Part shown: positions 48,201-55,643 of the stretch, piece by piece
Numbering within the stretch: the first letter of the stretch is position 1
Layout of the letters: each line of letters starts with the position of its first letter
From: Deltaproteobacteria bacterium
GTDB lineage: Bacteria; Myxococcota_A; Polyangia; Polyangiales; Polyangiaceae
Direction of reading: 5' to 3'
Assembly: GCA_016218915.1 (NCBI GenBank)
Contig: JACRCQ010000028.1
Location: 114,905-178,904, forward strand
DNA: 64,000 nt
Position numbers and translations under genes: made by a program
The notes under the pieces: model-generated
Databases searched by the model: none
What the model was told of the DNA's origin: nothing
What the model saw: only the letters and a program-made list of their open reading frames with translations

Positions 48201-48983
48201 TGCTCGGCTGTGAAGGACCTGACCAAGGCCGGGCCCGAGCTGTGCGACGGCGTGGACAACGACTGCGACGGACTGGTCGACGAGACCTTCAACAGCAAGG
48301 GATCGAACCCGACCTACTTCGTCAAACCCGTTGCCACGAGGATCTCGGCCACGCGCTGGATCTACAGCTACGAGGCGAGCCGTCCGTCCGCTACCGCGTC
48401 GACTTCGGGCAGCGGCAATGGCTACGTCACCAGCGCGCCGGTAGGTGTCACGCTCGACAAGACGCCATCCTGCTCGGTCCAAGGCAAGATCCCGTGGTTC
48501 AATGTGACTGGCACCGAGGTCGACCAGACCTGCACAGCGATGGGCGGATTCGCTTGCGCGACCGCTGATTGGCAGACCGCATGCCAGGCGACCGTGGCCT
48601 GCAAGTGGGGATACGCTACGCGCGGCGCTCCGTGCACCGCTAGCTGGACCGGCTCCAAGTACTGCAACCTCGGTCCGTTTGATGCGGACGGTGTCACCGA
48701 CCTGCTGTTCATCACCGGCAATCCTGCTTTGCCCAATTGCCGGGCTGACTGGTCAGGGCTGCAGGGCAACACGACTGCGACCGACAAGATCTTCGACATC
48801 ACGGGCAATCTTCGCGAGATCACGAAGAACGCTGCCAACCAGTACAAGCTGATGGGCGGCGCGTTCAACACACAGAGCGAAGACGGCGCTGCCTGCCAGT
48901 TCACGTTCTACACGGTGGATCAGAACTTCCAGTTCTTCGACACCGGCTTCCGCTGCTGCTTCTCTGCGGATCCTACCCTCTGA
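45231..48983 (+). CDS. MopE-repeat lipoprotein with C-terminal FGE-like domain
   Basis: A 1250-residue lipoprotein with a lipobox ending at Cys28. It carries 14 clear MopE-type motifs plus a degenerate one (CGVDANCDGQLTN), between about residues 85 and 1020. The C-terminal about 230 residues depart from the repeats: CTAMGGFACATADWQTAC, then CN, DITGNLREITK, LMGGAFN and DTGFRCCF, the skeleton of a formylglycine-generating (FGE/SUMF1-type) domain. Such domains in bacterial surface proteins often serve as binding folds. The start ATG (45231) overlaps the stop of the preceding giant gene, so the two are translationally coupled and were probably duplicated from one ancestor. Confidence 0.85.
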   Translation: MNRAFLASSALSALVAAIAVAGLGSTGCSTEGYCFRDCDDKNSDGGDAAKDGTGGWGDTGPLIDAKNEQFIIPTEAGDAPETCVQSNGGSEICDGKDNDCNGVIDDGFDLNKALHCGTCDNNCLTQLNNVDPASITCEWDGTAGKKGTCKFTKCAQDWWDLDKNPANGCEHPCVKTADDDKLCNNLDDDCDGLKDEDVNLCTSITDCGKCGGSCQVLHGVPECKAPAQPPCDTTNTKCAIQKCDDGWWDLDNSYATGCEYQCDLTNGGVEVCGDGLDNDCNGKIDGADPNVLSDPQLGKPCYGDPQGECATPAHEGKTTCVGQQVQCVGPNVIVGGQIKETCNALDDDCDGTVDNNLIDAGKPCGVSNIFPCQMGAQQCVSGALVCIGDIGPGTEMCNGLDDDCNGQIDDNTKDTVGTCGQSDVGECKLGTKVCTGGMIQCVGNIDSKLETCNGKDDDCDGTADNNLTDTGATCGQNGTTPCKLGTIQCGSGVLKCVGFIDPSPETCNGIDDDCNGTIDDNVPGAGASCGLNNTFPCKKGAMQCVTGNMVCIGAIDPKPETCNGVDDNCDGLIDNNTTDSGGACGLSSTLPCKKGALQCQNGLLACVGNIDPKPETCNGVDDNCDGTVDNNPSGTGADCGQNNTLPCKYGKTVCQAGAIVCSGNIDPKPETCNGVDDNCNGQIDDGAQGTGVACGTSNVFPCAYGSTQCIAGAISCVGAVNPKAETCNGTDDDCDGTIDKTGGNPPPDSVGACNVPTPPPPGATSPCKAGTKACVGGQVQCQGSVGPTGSSDTCGVDANCDGQLTNQPNLQTDKFNCGTCGHDCTAGAVHANWGCVAGACVFQGCQSGYWDLNADQKCEYACVFVSAQEACNNADDNCNGTVDEGVTAPSPVQVCGVSPAATATECTTGVTVACVAGAFKCTFPAGVCNPTCAGTAEICDTLDNNCNGQTNENVPSYGQPCASDDGQPAPGDGACRTTGTYVCNGANATKCSAVKDLTKAGPELCDGVDNDCDGLVDETFNSKGSNPTYFVKPVATRISATRWIYSYEASRPSATASTSGSGNGYVTSAPVGVTLDKTPSCSVQGKIPWFNVTGTEVDQTCTAMGGFACATADWQTACQATVACKWGYATRGAPCTASWTGSKYCNLGPFDADGVTDLLFITGNPALPNCRADWSGLQGNTTATDKIFDITGNLREITKNAANQYKLMGGAFNTQSEDGAACQFTFYTVDQNFQFFDTGFRCCFSADPTL

Positions 48984-49013
48984 CCTGGGCACCGCGTGCC
49001 GTGGCCCACGCAG

Positions 49014-49029
49014 GCACGCCCTGGCGTGC
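49014..49029. terminator. Possible bidirectional terminator stem
   Basis: The inverted repeat GCACGCC-CT-GGCGTGC lies between the convergent ends of the giant MopE-repeat lipoprotein gene (48983) and the minus-strand lipoprotein gene (49032). It would form a strong GC hairpin, but no T-tract follows, so termination activity is uncertain. Confidence 0.35.
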
Positions 49030-49031
49030 TG

Positions 49032-50252
49032 CTACCTCCCACACCGCATCGCGATCCGCGTGATCCCTTCAGGCGTGTCGAGCATCAGCGTGGCCTCGTC
49101 ATCGTGCGTCGCCAGCGAGAAGCCCGACGCATCGCTCACCGCCATCGGTCCGCCCACGGGCCGGCCCGCTTCGTCGAGCAGGACCGCGTACACGATCCAC
49201 CGATCAGGGTGCAGGCAATTCACAGGGGAAAGCCAGGCAAGGAGCGCGCCTTTGGACAAGGGACGCATCATGGCGCTTCGAGGAGCTGCGGGCGTGTCCA
49301 TCACCGACTCCGCGGAGCCGGTAACCTGGACCACCACCTTGCCGACCCCCTCTGGCGAGCACCCGCGTTCGTCCACGGTGTTGCCAAGGCTCGCAGCTGC
49401 AAGGTGCCCTCCCACCAGGGTCGCGTCCATGACCCCGTGGTGGGAATCGAGGCTTCCATCCTGGCGAATCGAGCCTGCGCGCACTCGGAAGAGGGCCGCC
49501 TTCTGCGCGGCCGAGATCACCACAGACACCTCCCCCGTCGCAGGGTCTACGCCGGCAATCGCAATCGGGTGCGCGCCTTGCTGGTCAGCTGCTATGTCGG
49601 TCCGCGCCCACGCATTCGCAGGGGCATCGGCTGCGCCAACGAACAAGGTTGCGCCTGGACCTGCCACGGCACCGGCGCGCGTGGTCAGCGCTGCGCACAC
49701 CTTGCCTGCACACGACAAGTCCACGGCGCGCAGCTGATCGCCGGCTGCAAGCCGCTCATCGGCCGCGCCTTCCCGCGCAAGGATCACCTGACGAAGACTG
49801 CTGTCGCCCGGCGCATCGACGAGCGCGCTCCATCGCCCCTCAGCCGCTGCGAAGATCGGTGTGCCACCGGTCTCGAACCACGTGAGGTCGCGCCCGGCGC
49901 TTTGCCCGTCCACGCGCAGGATCCCGTGGACGAACAGCGGAGCTCCGCCGTCCGGACGCGACATCCAGGCGACCGCGACGTCGCGGGGCGCGCCTGCGGA
50001 TAGAGCGAATCGGACTTTCTCGCCTTCCACGCGGGCTCGCAGCACCGGCGGAACGAGCGTGCATCCGCGTGGGAAGGCGAGGGTCGACACGTCGCGCGCG
50101 GGAGAGAACTGCGCAGAAGGGGGCACCGGGGTGGGGTGGACCGGCAGCACGAGGTCAGGCGCTGCGCTGGTGCGCTGCGCGCGCTTGCAGGATGAGCACG
50201 ACGCGATCGCGCCTAGCACCGCTACACTGGCAACGAGCGCGATTCTCACCAC
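49032..50252 (-). CDS. Lipoprotein of unknown function
   Basis: A 406-residue predicted lipoprotein (lipobox ending at Cys19, then CKRAQR). The mature part is mostly beta strands with repeated short Asp/Gly-rich turns, for example RLAAGDQLRAVDLSCAGK and GEVSVVISAAQKAALF, which could form a propeller-like or beta-sandwich fold. No family was recognised. Start is GTG at 50252, with a second GTG three bases later. It is the last gene of a minus-strand run of lipoproteins, 13 bases after the NFACT-R gene, so it probably belongs to the same operon. Confidence 0.7.
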   Translation of the reverse strand: MVRIALVASVAVLGAIASCSSCKRAQRTSAAPDLVLPVHPTPVPPSAQFSPARDVSTLAFPRGCTLVPPVLRARVEGEKVRFALSAGAPRDVAVAWMSRPDGGAPLFVHGILRVDGQSAGRDLTWFETGGTPIFAAAEGRWSALVDAPGDSSLRQVILAREGAADERLAAGDQLRAVDLSCAGKVCAALTTRAGAVAGPGATLFVGAADAPANAWARTDIAADQQGAHPIAIAGVDPATGEVSVVISAAQKAALFRVRAGSIRQDGSLDSHHGVMDATLVGGHLAAASLGNTVDERGCSPEGVGKVVVQVTGSAESVMDTPAAPRSAMMRPLSKGALLAWLSPVNCLHPDRWIVYAVLLDEAGRPVGGPMAVSDASGFSLATHDDEATLMLDTPEGITRIAMRCGR

Positions 50253-50265
50253 GACCGCTGCGCCC

Positions 50266-50652
50266 TCACCCCTCTTCGCCCTCGGCAGGCGCTGGCGCTA
50301 CCTTGATGCACTTCCACTTGCGCAGCTCCACCAGACCCGCATGGGCCCCGCGCGGCTTGGAAACGTCGCGCGCGTGGCAGTAGTCCACTTCGACGCGCGG
50401 CGCTCCCCGAGCCTTGGAATACCAGGCCGCAAACGCTGCCGCCCGCTCCAGAACCGATCGTGGGACCTCGGTCTTGTCAGGGTTGCTGATCACGACGTGG
50501 CTTCCAGCGGTCCCTCCGCCAACGTGCAACCACAGATCGCCCGGTTCGGCGACCTCGAACGTCAGATAGTCGTTGTCCTCGCTGCCACGTCCGATCAGGA
50601 CCTGCCAGCCTTCGACGACCACGGTGCGGTAGGGTCTTCCCTTGCTGCTCAC
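50266..50652 (-). CDS. Stand-alone NFACT-R domain protein
   Basis: A 128-residue soluble protein consisting almost wholly of the NFACT-R domain (RqcH/Rqc2 C-terminal RNA-binding part). Features match closely: LIGRGSEDNDYLTFEVAEPGDLWLHVGG, then GSHVVISNPDKTEVP, the AAWYSKARGAPRVEVDYCHARDV stretch and a terminal KPRGAHAGLVELRKWKCIKV. In RqcH this domain helps bind tRNA and stalled 50S ribosomes for Ala-tailing. Here the NFACT-N and coiled-coil parts are missing, so it is likely a stand-alone version. GTG 50652 start. It is the only non-membrane gene within the lipoprotein run. Confidence 0.8.
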   Translation of the reverse strand: MSSKGRPYRTVVVEGWQVLIGRGSEDNDYLTFEVAEPGDLWLHVGGGTAGSHVVISNPDKTEVPRSVLERAAAFAAWYSKARGAPRVEVDYCHARDVSKPRGAHAGLVELRKWKCIKVAPAPAEGEEG

Positions 50653-50666
50653 CCGGTCTCCATACC

Positions 50667-51950
50667 CTACCGCTCGCTACCGATCCAGAGCACGTTGGGG
50701 TAGTCGTTGGCCCAGTAGCCGACGTCCAGCGTGGTCGGCAGGTAGTGGAAGAACTGGGACCAGCGCGTGGTGACCGACGAGTCGAATGCGCCGTTTGCAT
50801 AGAGCGTCCATTCGCTCCACGACGCCGCGCCGGCAGGCCTGTGCAGCCGGTACAGGTTGTCCCCATGGCCGTCGAGCGTGCCGTCGCTCGGCGCCCCGTG
50901 CCCGTAGATGTACACGCCGCCCGCGCCATCAGGCCCCAGAGACGGGTTGTGCGTGACTTGAGCTGCCGGCTGCCGATCGCCCTGCCACCCCTGCCCTGCC
51001 TCGTACCAGTACCGGATCTGGTTCTTCGTGTTGCAGAATGTCAGGTGTGCCACGCCATCCGCTGTGACGAGGAGCGACGGACCATTGTCGATGCCGGTCA
51101 TGGCCGGCTCCGCGATCGCCAAGCTCGGCGTCCAGGTTCCGTCACCAGCCCTTCGTCGCGTGCGGATCGTCCCGTCCGGCGCGTAGTTCGTCGAGCCGTC
51201 GAGCCATGCGATCCACAGCTCCCCGCCTGGCGCAAACGCGAGCGTGGGATGCCACGTGTTGTGATTCGGTGCGAGCGGTGCGTCGTCGAGCTGTGAAGGT
51301 AGGCTCCAACGCCCGGCTGTGCGCATGGCCCAGTGCACATGCAACGCCCCGCCGCTGCTGTAGGTCCACGCAGCGTGCGGCGTGCCTGCTGCGTCAACCG
51401 CGATCGCAGCGCCTTCGTCGCCCTGCCCGAACGTGGTCCATCCCGTGGACTCGATCACCTCGGCTCCTCCCCAGGTGTCGCTCGCGGTGTCGAAGACTGC
51501 GTACTTCGCAGAGCCACCGTCACTGCGCTCGGTGAACAGGACGTGCACCTTGTCCGCCCCATCGATCGCGACCGCGGCCGTTCCAATGTCTCCGCGAGGC
51601 TGGTGCGCTGCGTCCGCGAGCGCAAAAGTCCCGGGCGCGGCTTCTACCGCGCCGCGATACGCCCGCAGCGCGTTGCTCGGACACGCGGGATAGCTGGAGC
51701 ACTCAGGCGCGAAGGCGTACAGCACGCCGGCCTTGGTTCGCACCAGCTGGTGGGGCGAGACGTCAGTGAATCCTGGTCCCACCTCCAGGGCGTGATTCGC
51801 GCCAGCAGCGACCGCCGCTCCTCCGTCGGCCAAGCTGAAGGTGCCGTTCTTGCATCCTCCGCCCCACAGGCACGCTGCGATCGCAGCCGCGCTCAGGACG
51901 AGCGTTCGCCAAGGGTGCTGCAGCCAGAAGCGCGCAGGCAGGAGACGCAT
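50667..51950 (-). CDS. Beta-propeller-like lipoprotein
   Basis: A 427-residue predicted lipoprotein with a long signal region and a lipobox ending at Cys33. The mature part consists of repeats with Trp and Asp-rich turns such as AAIAVDAAGTPHAAWTYSS, HPTLAFAPGGELWIAWLDGS and GPSLLVTADGVAHLTF, which look like beta-propeller blades of the sialidase/BNR type. No catalytic residues were identified. ATG at 51950 is preceded by a good ribosome-binding context. It lies 14 bases upstream of the NFACT-R gene and 31 bases downstream of another lipoprotein on the same strand. Confidence 0.75.
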   Translation of the reverse strand: MRLLPARFWLQHPWRTLVLSAAAIAACLWGGGCKNGTFSLADGGAAVAAGANHALEVGPGFTDVSPHQLVRTKAGVLYAFAPECSSYPACPSNALRAYRGAVEAAPGTFALADAAHQPRGDIGTAAVAIDGADKVHVLFTERSDGGSAKYAVFDTASDTWGGAEVIESTGWTTFGQGDEGAAIAVDAAGTPHAAWTYSSGGALHVHWAMRTAGRWSLPSQLDDAPLAPNHNTWHPTLAFAPGGELWIAWLDGSTNYAPDGTIRTRRRAGDGTWTPSLAIAEPAMTGIDNGPSLLVTADGVAHLTFCNTKNQIRYWYEAGQGWQGDRQPAAQVTHNPSLGPDGAGGVYIYGHGAPSDGTLDGHGDNLYRLHRPAGAASWSEWTLYANGAFDSSVTTRWSQFFHYLPTTLDVGYWANDYPNVLWIGSER

Positions 51951-51981
51951 GGTGGTTCCATGGTGTCTTCTGCCCGCCTTG

Positions 51982-53115
51982 TCACTGCTGCTTCATGATC
52001 TCCTTGCACTTGAGCTCTTCGGCCTTCTTGCGCACCCCTGGATGATCCCGGACCGCAAGCGACTGGGAGATCTTCTGGCACGCGGTGATCGGATCGCCGT
52101 TGGCATCCTCGACGAGCGCCCAGTTGAACAAGGCCATCCCCTTGGTCTTGTCGTCAGGATTGGATTCGAGCGCTTTCTGGCACGCGGCGCGCGCGTAGGC
52201 ATAGGCACCCGCGCGGAAGTGGTTGAAGCACCTCGTGCTCCACCCATAGCCGTTCTTGTCGTCCACGAACGTCTTGTCGTCAGGCGACAGCTCCGACGGA
52301 TGCTCGATCGGCTTGCAGGTCTTTCCGACCAGCTTCGTGCCGAGCTTGCACTCGGGGATCCCCTCTCCTGCAGCCACGAGCGAAGCGAGCTCGATGCGCA
52401 GCAAGGCGCCGCACCCTTCCGGCGGTGTGCCGTCGCCGCGCTTGGAAACCGCACACGCCTTGGTGTCGCCATCGCGACTCAGCGTCTCGGTCTTGCTGTC
52501 CTTGCTCGCTCCAGCTCCGGCGTTGAGCACGCTTGCCGACAGACCAGCTGACTTGGCCGCGCCTGCGAAGAACGCAAAGGCACCGACCGTCAGGGCCGTG
52601 ACCACGTGCGAAGCACCCGTGCATTCGCCTTCGAGCTGATCGATCGCCGGAGGATCCCCGGCTGCACCGTACTCGCCCACGATCGTCATGGCAGCGTTGA
52701 GCTCGCCGCTCGCAGCCAGCTTGCCCTCGAACTTCGCCGCATACACCGGGATGCTGGCGTACAGCTGCTCGGCGTTCGACATCGTGACCAGCTCGTCCTT
52801 GGGCGTGATCGCGGTGTACTTGTACCCGAAGCGCTTGGGGGCCCTGCACTGACGCAGCACCTCGAGGTCGCACCCCATGTACTTGACGACCAGCATGCCC
52901 TGGCGCGCCTGGGCTTCGAGCGCAGCGCGATCCGGGGCTGCCCACTCGACCACGAGCGGACGCAGCTGCCCCTTGGCAGCATCGCACTTGTTCTTGAACT
53001 GATCGGGCAGCGGCGGCGGCTTGGCCTGGGACACCGGGTTCTGCTGCAGGAGCTGAGAGCCGCACCCGGCCAGGAGCAGCAGGCAGCATGCGTTGACGAA
53101 AGCGAGCTTCTTCAT
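51982..53115 (-). CDS. Lipoprotein with C-terminal TPR-like helices
   Basis: A 377-residue lipoprotein (lipobox ending at Cys18), then a Pro-rich linker. The mature part has an N-terminal beta region (about 30-150) and a central hydrophobic stretch (ALTVGAFAFFAGAAKSAG). The C-terminal helical segment (about 285-377) resembles tetratricopeptide helices with Cys residues (RAACQKALESNPDD, TACQKISQSLAVRDHPGV). The role is unknown but suggests a scaffold function. The start at 53115 overlaps the stop of the upstream esterase gene (ATGA), so the two are translationally coupled. Confidence 0.75.
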   Translation of the reverse strand: MKKLAFVNACCLLLLAGCGSQLLQQNPVSQAKPPPLPDQFKNKCDAAKGQLRPLVVEWAAPDRAALEAQARQGMLVVKYMGCDLEVLRQCRAPKRFGYKYTAITPKDELVTMSNAEQLYASIPVYAAKFEGKLAASGELNAAMTIVGEYGAAGDPPAIDQLEGECTGASHVVTALTVGAFAFFAGAAKSAGLSASVLNAGAGASKDSKTETLSRDGDTKACAVSKRGDGTPPEGCGALLRIELASLVAAGEGIPECKLGTKLVGKTCKPIEHPSELSPDDKTFVDDKNGYGWSTRCFNHFRAGAYAYARAACQKALESNPDDKTKGMALFNWALVEDANGDPITACQKISQSLAVRDHPGVRKKAEELKCKEIMKQQ

Positions 53116-54074
53116 GGCAGCGATGTCTTCTCCAGGAAACCGACGAACAACTCCTGGGCGCGATGCCCCATTCCGATCATGTGCCCCCCGCCGTGCACGG
53201 TCCACAACTCCACCGGACGCGTGCATCCCGGGAAGCGAAGGATGGCGGTCTCTGCGCCATCGAGCTTGTCATCGAGATCGAGCGTGCCAGCTCCCACAGG
53301 CTTGCCCTTGCAGCCGTCGCGTGCTGCCCACCCTTCCACGGTCTCCAGCGCCGAAGGGTGACGGGGCAGCGTCGTGCGACCGAGCGCGTTGCCTCCCGCG
53401 TACTTGATCGTGTCGTCCGCATCGCCATGGATCTGCAGCACCGCAACGGGCCCAGGCGGCGTGCAGGCCTCGCCTTCTGCCGGTCCGGCTCCAGCGATGC
53501 TCACAATGCCTGCGATCCCTGCAACCTCACACGCGAGACGATGCGCCATGAAGCCGCCGTTCGACCAGCCCACCACGTAGATGCGCTTCGAATCGATCTT
53601 CGGGTTGGTCGCAGCAGCAGCGATCAGCGATCGGAAGCGCGCCACATGATCGACCTGGGTACCATCGAGATTGCAGCACGCCTTCGACGCGTTCCAGAAC
53701 CGCTGCTTCTTGCTGCTCAAATCGCCGTCCGGTGCAGACCACGAGAACTTGTGCTCCGCGGCGAGCGATGCGATGCCGAGGTTGTCCGTGAGGATCTTGC
53801 CCGATGCCCCGAGGCCGTGCAGGAAGACCACGTACGGCCGCTTTTCGGTCACGGTCGCAGGGGTATTGATCGGCGGCAGCGCGGCTGAGGAGATCGGGGC
53901 AGGCGGCGTCGCCGAAGGGGCGGCGGACGCGATCGGGGAAGCGACCGGAGGAGCGGTCACCGTGCTGACGCTCGTGGCAGGCGGCGAAGGCTGCGGAGGC
54001 GGGGAAGCGCCGGGCTTGTCGTTGTTGCACCCGGCAATCGCGCCAGAGAGCGCAAGGATCCAGAGGTTTCTCAT
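53112..54074 (-). CDS. PHB-depolymerase/feruloyl-esterase-like lipoprotein
   Basis: A 320-residue lipoprotein (lipobox ending at Cys16, then a Pro/Ala/Ser-rich linker to about residue 75) of the alpha/beta hydrolase fold. The catalytic Ser171 is in the nucleophile elbow GWSNGG, preceded by the YVVFLHGLGASGK oxyanion-hole segment. The acid is probably Asp218 in QIHGDADDTIKY and the base His298 in VHGGGHMIG. This is the LpqC/polyhydroxybutyrate-depolymerase-type family, with esterases acting on polyester or aryl-ester substrates. The enzyme would be at the periplasm or outer membrane. The stop overlaps the start of the following lipoprotein gene. Confidence 0.85.
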   Translation of the reverse strand: MRNLWILALSGAIAGCNNDKPGASPPPQPSPPATSVSTVTAPPVASPIASAAPSATPPAPISSAALPPINTPATVTEKRPYVVFLHGLGASGKILTDNLGIASLAAEHKFSWSAPDGDLSSKKQRFWNASKACCNLDGTQVDHVARFRSLIAAAATNPKIDSKRIYVVGWSNGGFMAHRLACEVAGIAGIVSIAGAGPAEGEACTPPGPVAVLQIHGDADDTIKYAGGNALGRTTLPRHPSALETVEGWAARDGCKGKPVGAGTLDLDDKLDGAETAILRFPGCTRPVELWTVHGGGHMIGMGHRAQELFVGFLEKTSLP

Positions 54075-54189
54075 GCTGATGACCTGTCGAATGCCCCGAG
54101 GTCGATGAAGATTCCCGAAGGTACACGGCTCGGACGGGTGCGTCCACGGCCGGCGCTGTGGCGCTGGCACGTCAAAAAGGCCTGATTCT

Positions 54190-55518
54190 TCAGCGCATCG
54201 CTGGGACCTGGAGGCGCTCTAGCAGTGCCACGTCCTCCGGGCTCATCGTCGGAACGTAGCGCGCGATCTCCTGCTTGCAGCTGCTGCGATAGGCCTCGGG
54301 GATCAGGGGCTCGGCCTTGGGATACCACCGATCGAGCAGGGAAAGGTCAGGGGCCCGCTGTGCCTGGTCCCGCATCCGTTTCGCAAAGGGATGCTCGCAT
54401 CGCATCTTCTGGAACAGGTAGACCCAGATGTGGTGCCAGTCGAACACCGGTCTGGCGAAGATCGACGCGAGATGAGGCTGGCGCAGGAAGCTTTCGAACA
54501 GCTCGGCCGAGACCTCCTGACCTTCCACGACATGCGCCAGAAGAAGCTTCATGAAGCACTTGTCGCAACGAAGACAATAGGGCTCGTCGGTCTTGCGGTA
54601 GCAGGAGAAGGCCCGTCCCCTCATGGCACTGCGGCTCACGATCGCGCTCGTCGCAACCTGGCTGAGCCCGAGCCCGCTCGCCATGCGACGCAGCCCGGCC
54701 GCCATGGGCAGCGCGTACTGCACAGGAAGCTCGTCCGGGAGTCGATCCCCGGCCTGCCACCGGGTCACGAGCGATATGGCCCAGTCCAGCGACATGAAGC
54801 GCCACTCCTGGCGCGTGCCATCGTGGTATCCGCCGAAGCACGCTCCGCACAGCACGTCGCCCGAGTCGAGCACCTGCAGCCCGAGCGAGTCAGCGAGGTA
54901 GAGCGCTGGCAGCGCGCTCATCTCGGAATGCCAGCACGGATAGGGACGCACGAGGGCTTCGTGATCGTCGCGAACCTCCAGGACGTCGCGGCCGAGCGCT
55001 CGTGCATGATCGCAGACGCGACGCTGCTCGCGCAGATCGATCCGCGCCTCAGGATCCTGCGGAGCGATGTCGGTGCGCGCGATGCGATCCAGGAAGAGCA
55101 GCACAGCATCCGGGGGCACGAGCATGCTGATGGCAACCGAGTCTGCTCCGCCTGAGTAGAGCAGGCACGGGCGAGGATTCGACGGCGCAGCTCGCATGGC
55201 GATCGCATCGTCAACCCGGACCAGCGAGATCCTCCATCGCGCCTCGATCGCGTCCGCGAACCCGCGCGACACGCTGAACGGCAGCTCGAGGCGACGTCCG
55301 ACGAAAGGCAGGAGCACGTACAAGATCGCGGCAGCGTGCAGATCAGGATGGAGGCCGTGAAAGCTGTCCGGCAGCTGCACCTGCCAGCGGTTGCCGACGA
55401 GCGTGGCTCCTGACGCTGCCGGGTTCTCTGGCTTGCGCACGCCGCCTGGCGCGTCGTGGGCCTCGAGCTCGATCGAATACTCGAACCCCTGGGTTCGTGA
55501 AGTGATCGCGACTTTCAT
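54190..55518 (-). CDS. PP-loop ATPase-like protein with QueC-like zinc motif
   Basis: A 442-residue soluble protein. After an N-terminal beta domain it has a PP-loop ATPase signature YSGGADS at residues 121-127, which binds ATP in the adenine-nucleotide alpha-hydrolase superfamily. Near residue 306 is SCYRKTDEPYCLRCDKC (Cys306, Cys315, Cys318, Cys321), a close parallel of the QueC/7-cyano-7-deazaguanine synthase zinc site. The middle and C-terminal parts differ from QueC. This suggests a nucleobase or thiolation reaction, perhaps involved in modified nucleotides or a natural-product pathway. ATG at 55518 has AGGA seven bases upstream; the frame runs further but without ribosome-site support. 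It is divergent from the SH3-NlpC/P60 gene. Confidence 0.7.
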   Translation of the reverse strand: MKVAITSRTQGFEYSIELEAHDAPGGVRKPENPAASGATLVGNRWQVQLPDSFHGLHPDLHAAAILYVLLPFVGRRLELPFSVSRGFADAIEARWRISLVRVDDAIAMRAAPSNPRPCLLYSGGADSVAISMLVPPDAVLLFLDRIARTDIAPQDPEARIDLREQRRVCDHARALGRDVLEVRDDHEALVRPYPCWHSEMSALPALYLADSLGLQVLDSGDVLCGACFGGYHDGTRQEWRFMSLDWAISLVTRWQAGDRLPDELPVQYALPMAAGLRRMASGLGLSQVATSAIVSRSAMRGRAFSCYRKTDEPYCLRCDKCFMKLLLAHVVEGQEVSAELFESFLRQPHLASIFARPVFDWHHIWVYLFQKMRCEHPFAKRMRDQAQRAPDLSLLDRWYPKAEPLIPEAYRSSCKQEIARYVPTMSPEDVALLERLQVPAMR

Positions 55519-55643
55519 CCCTCGTTCCTGTGCACACATCGTAGCTGGTTGTGAGCCGTGGCGGATGAGGTCTCGCGATCGGGGTCGACGAATAACGGCA
55601 TGACTCTCGCAGGGATAAGCGAGTGCAACGACGGAGGCCCACC

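Noticed and set aside
43746..48482. Other long minus-strand frames across both MopE-repeat genes
   Set aside because: They are low-complexity mirror images of the repeat region without ribosome-binding sites or families.
40078..48983. Regularly spaced repeats that could look like a CRISPR array
   Set aside because: They are protein-coding MopE repeats with conserved Cys/Asp codons, not short identical repeats with unique spacers.
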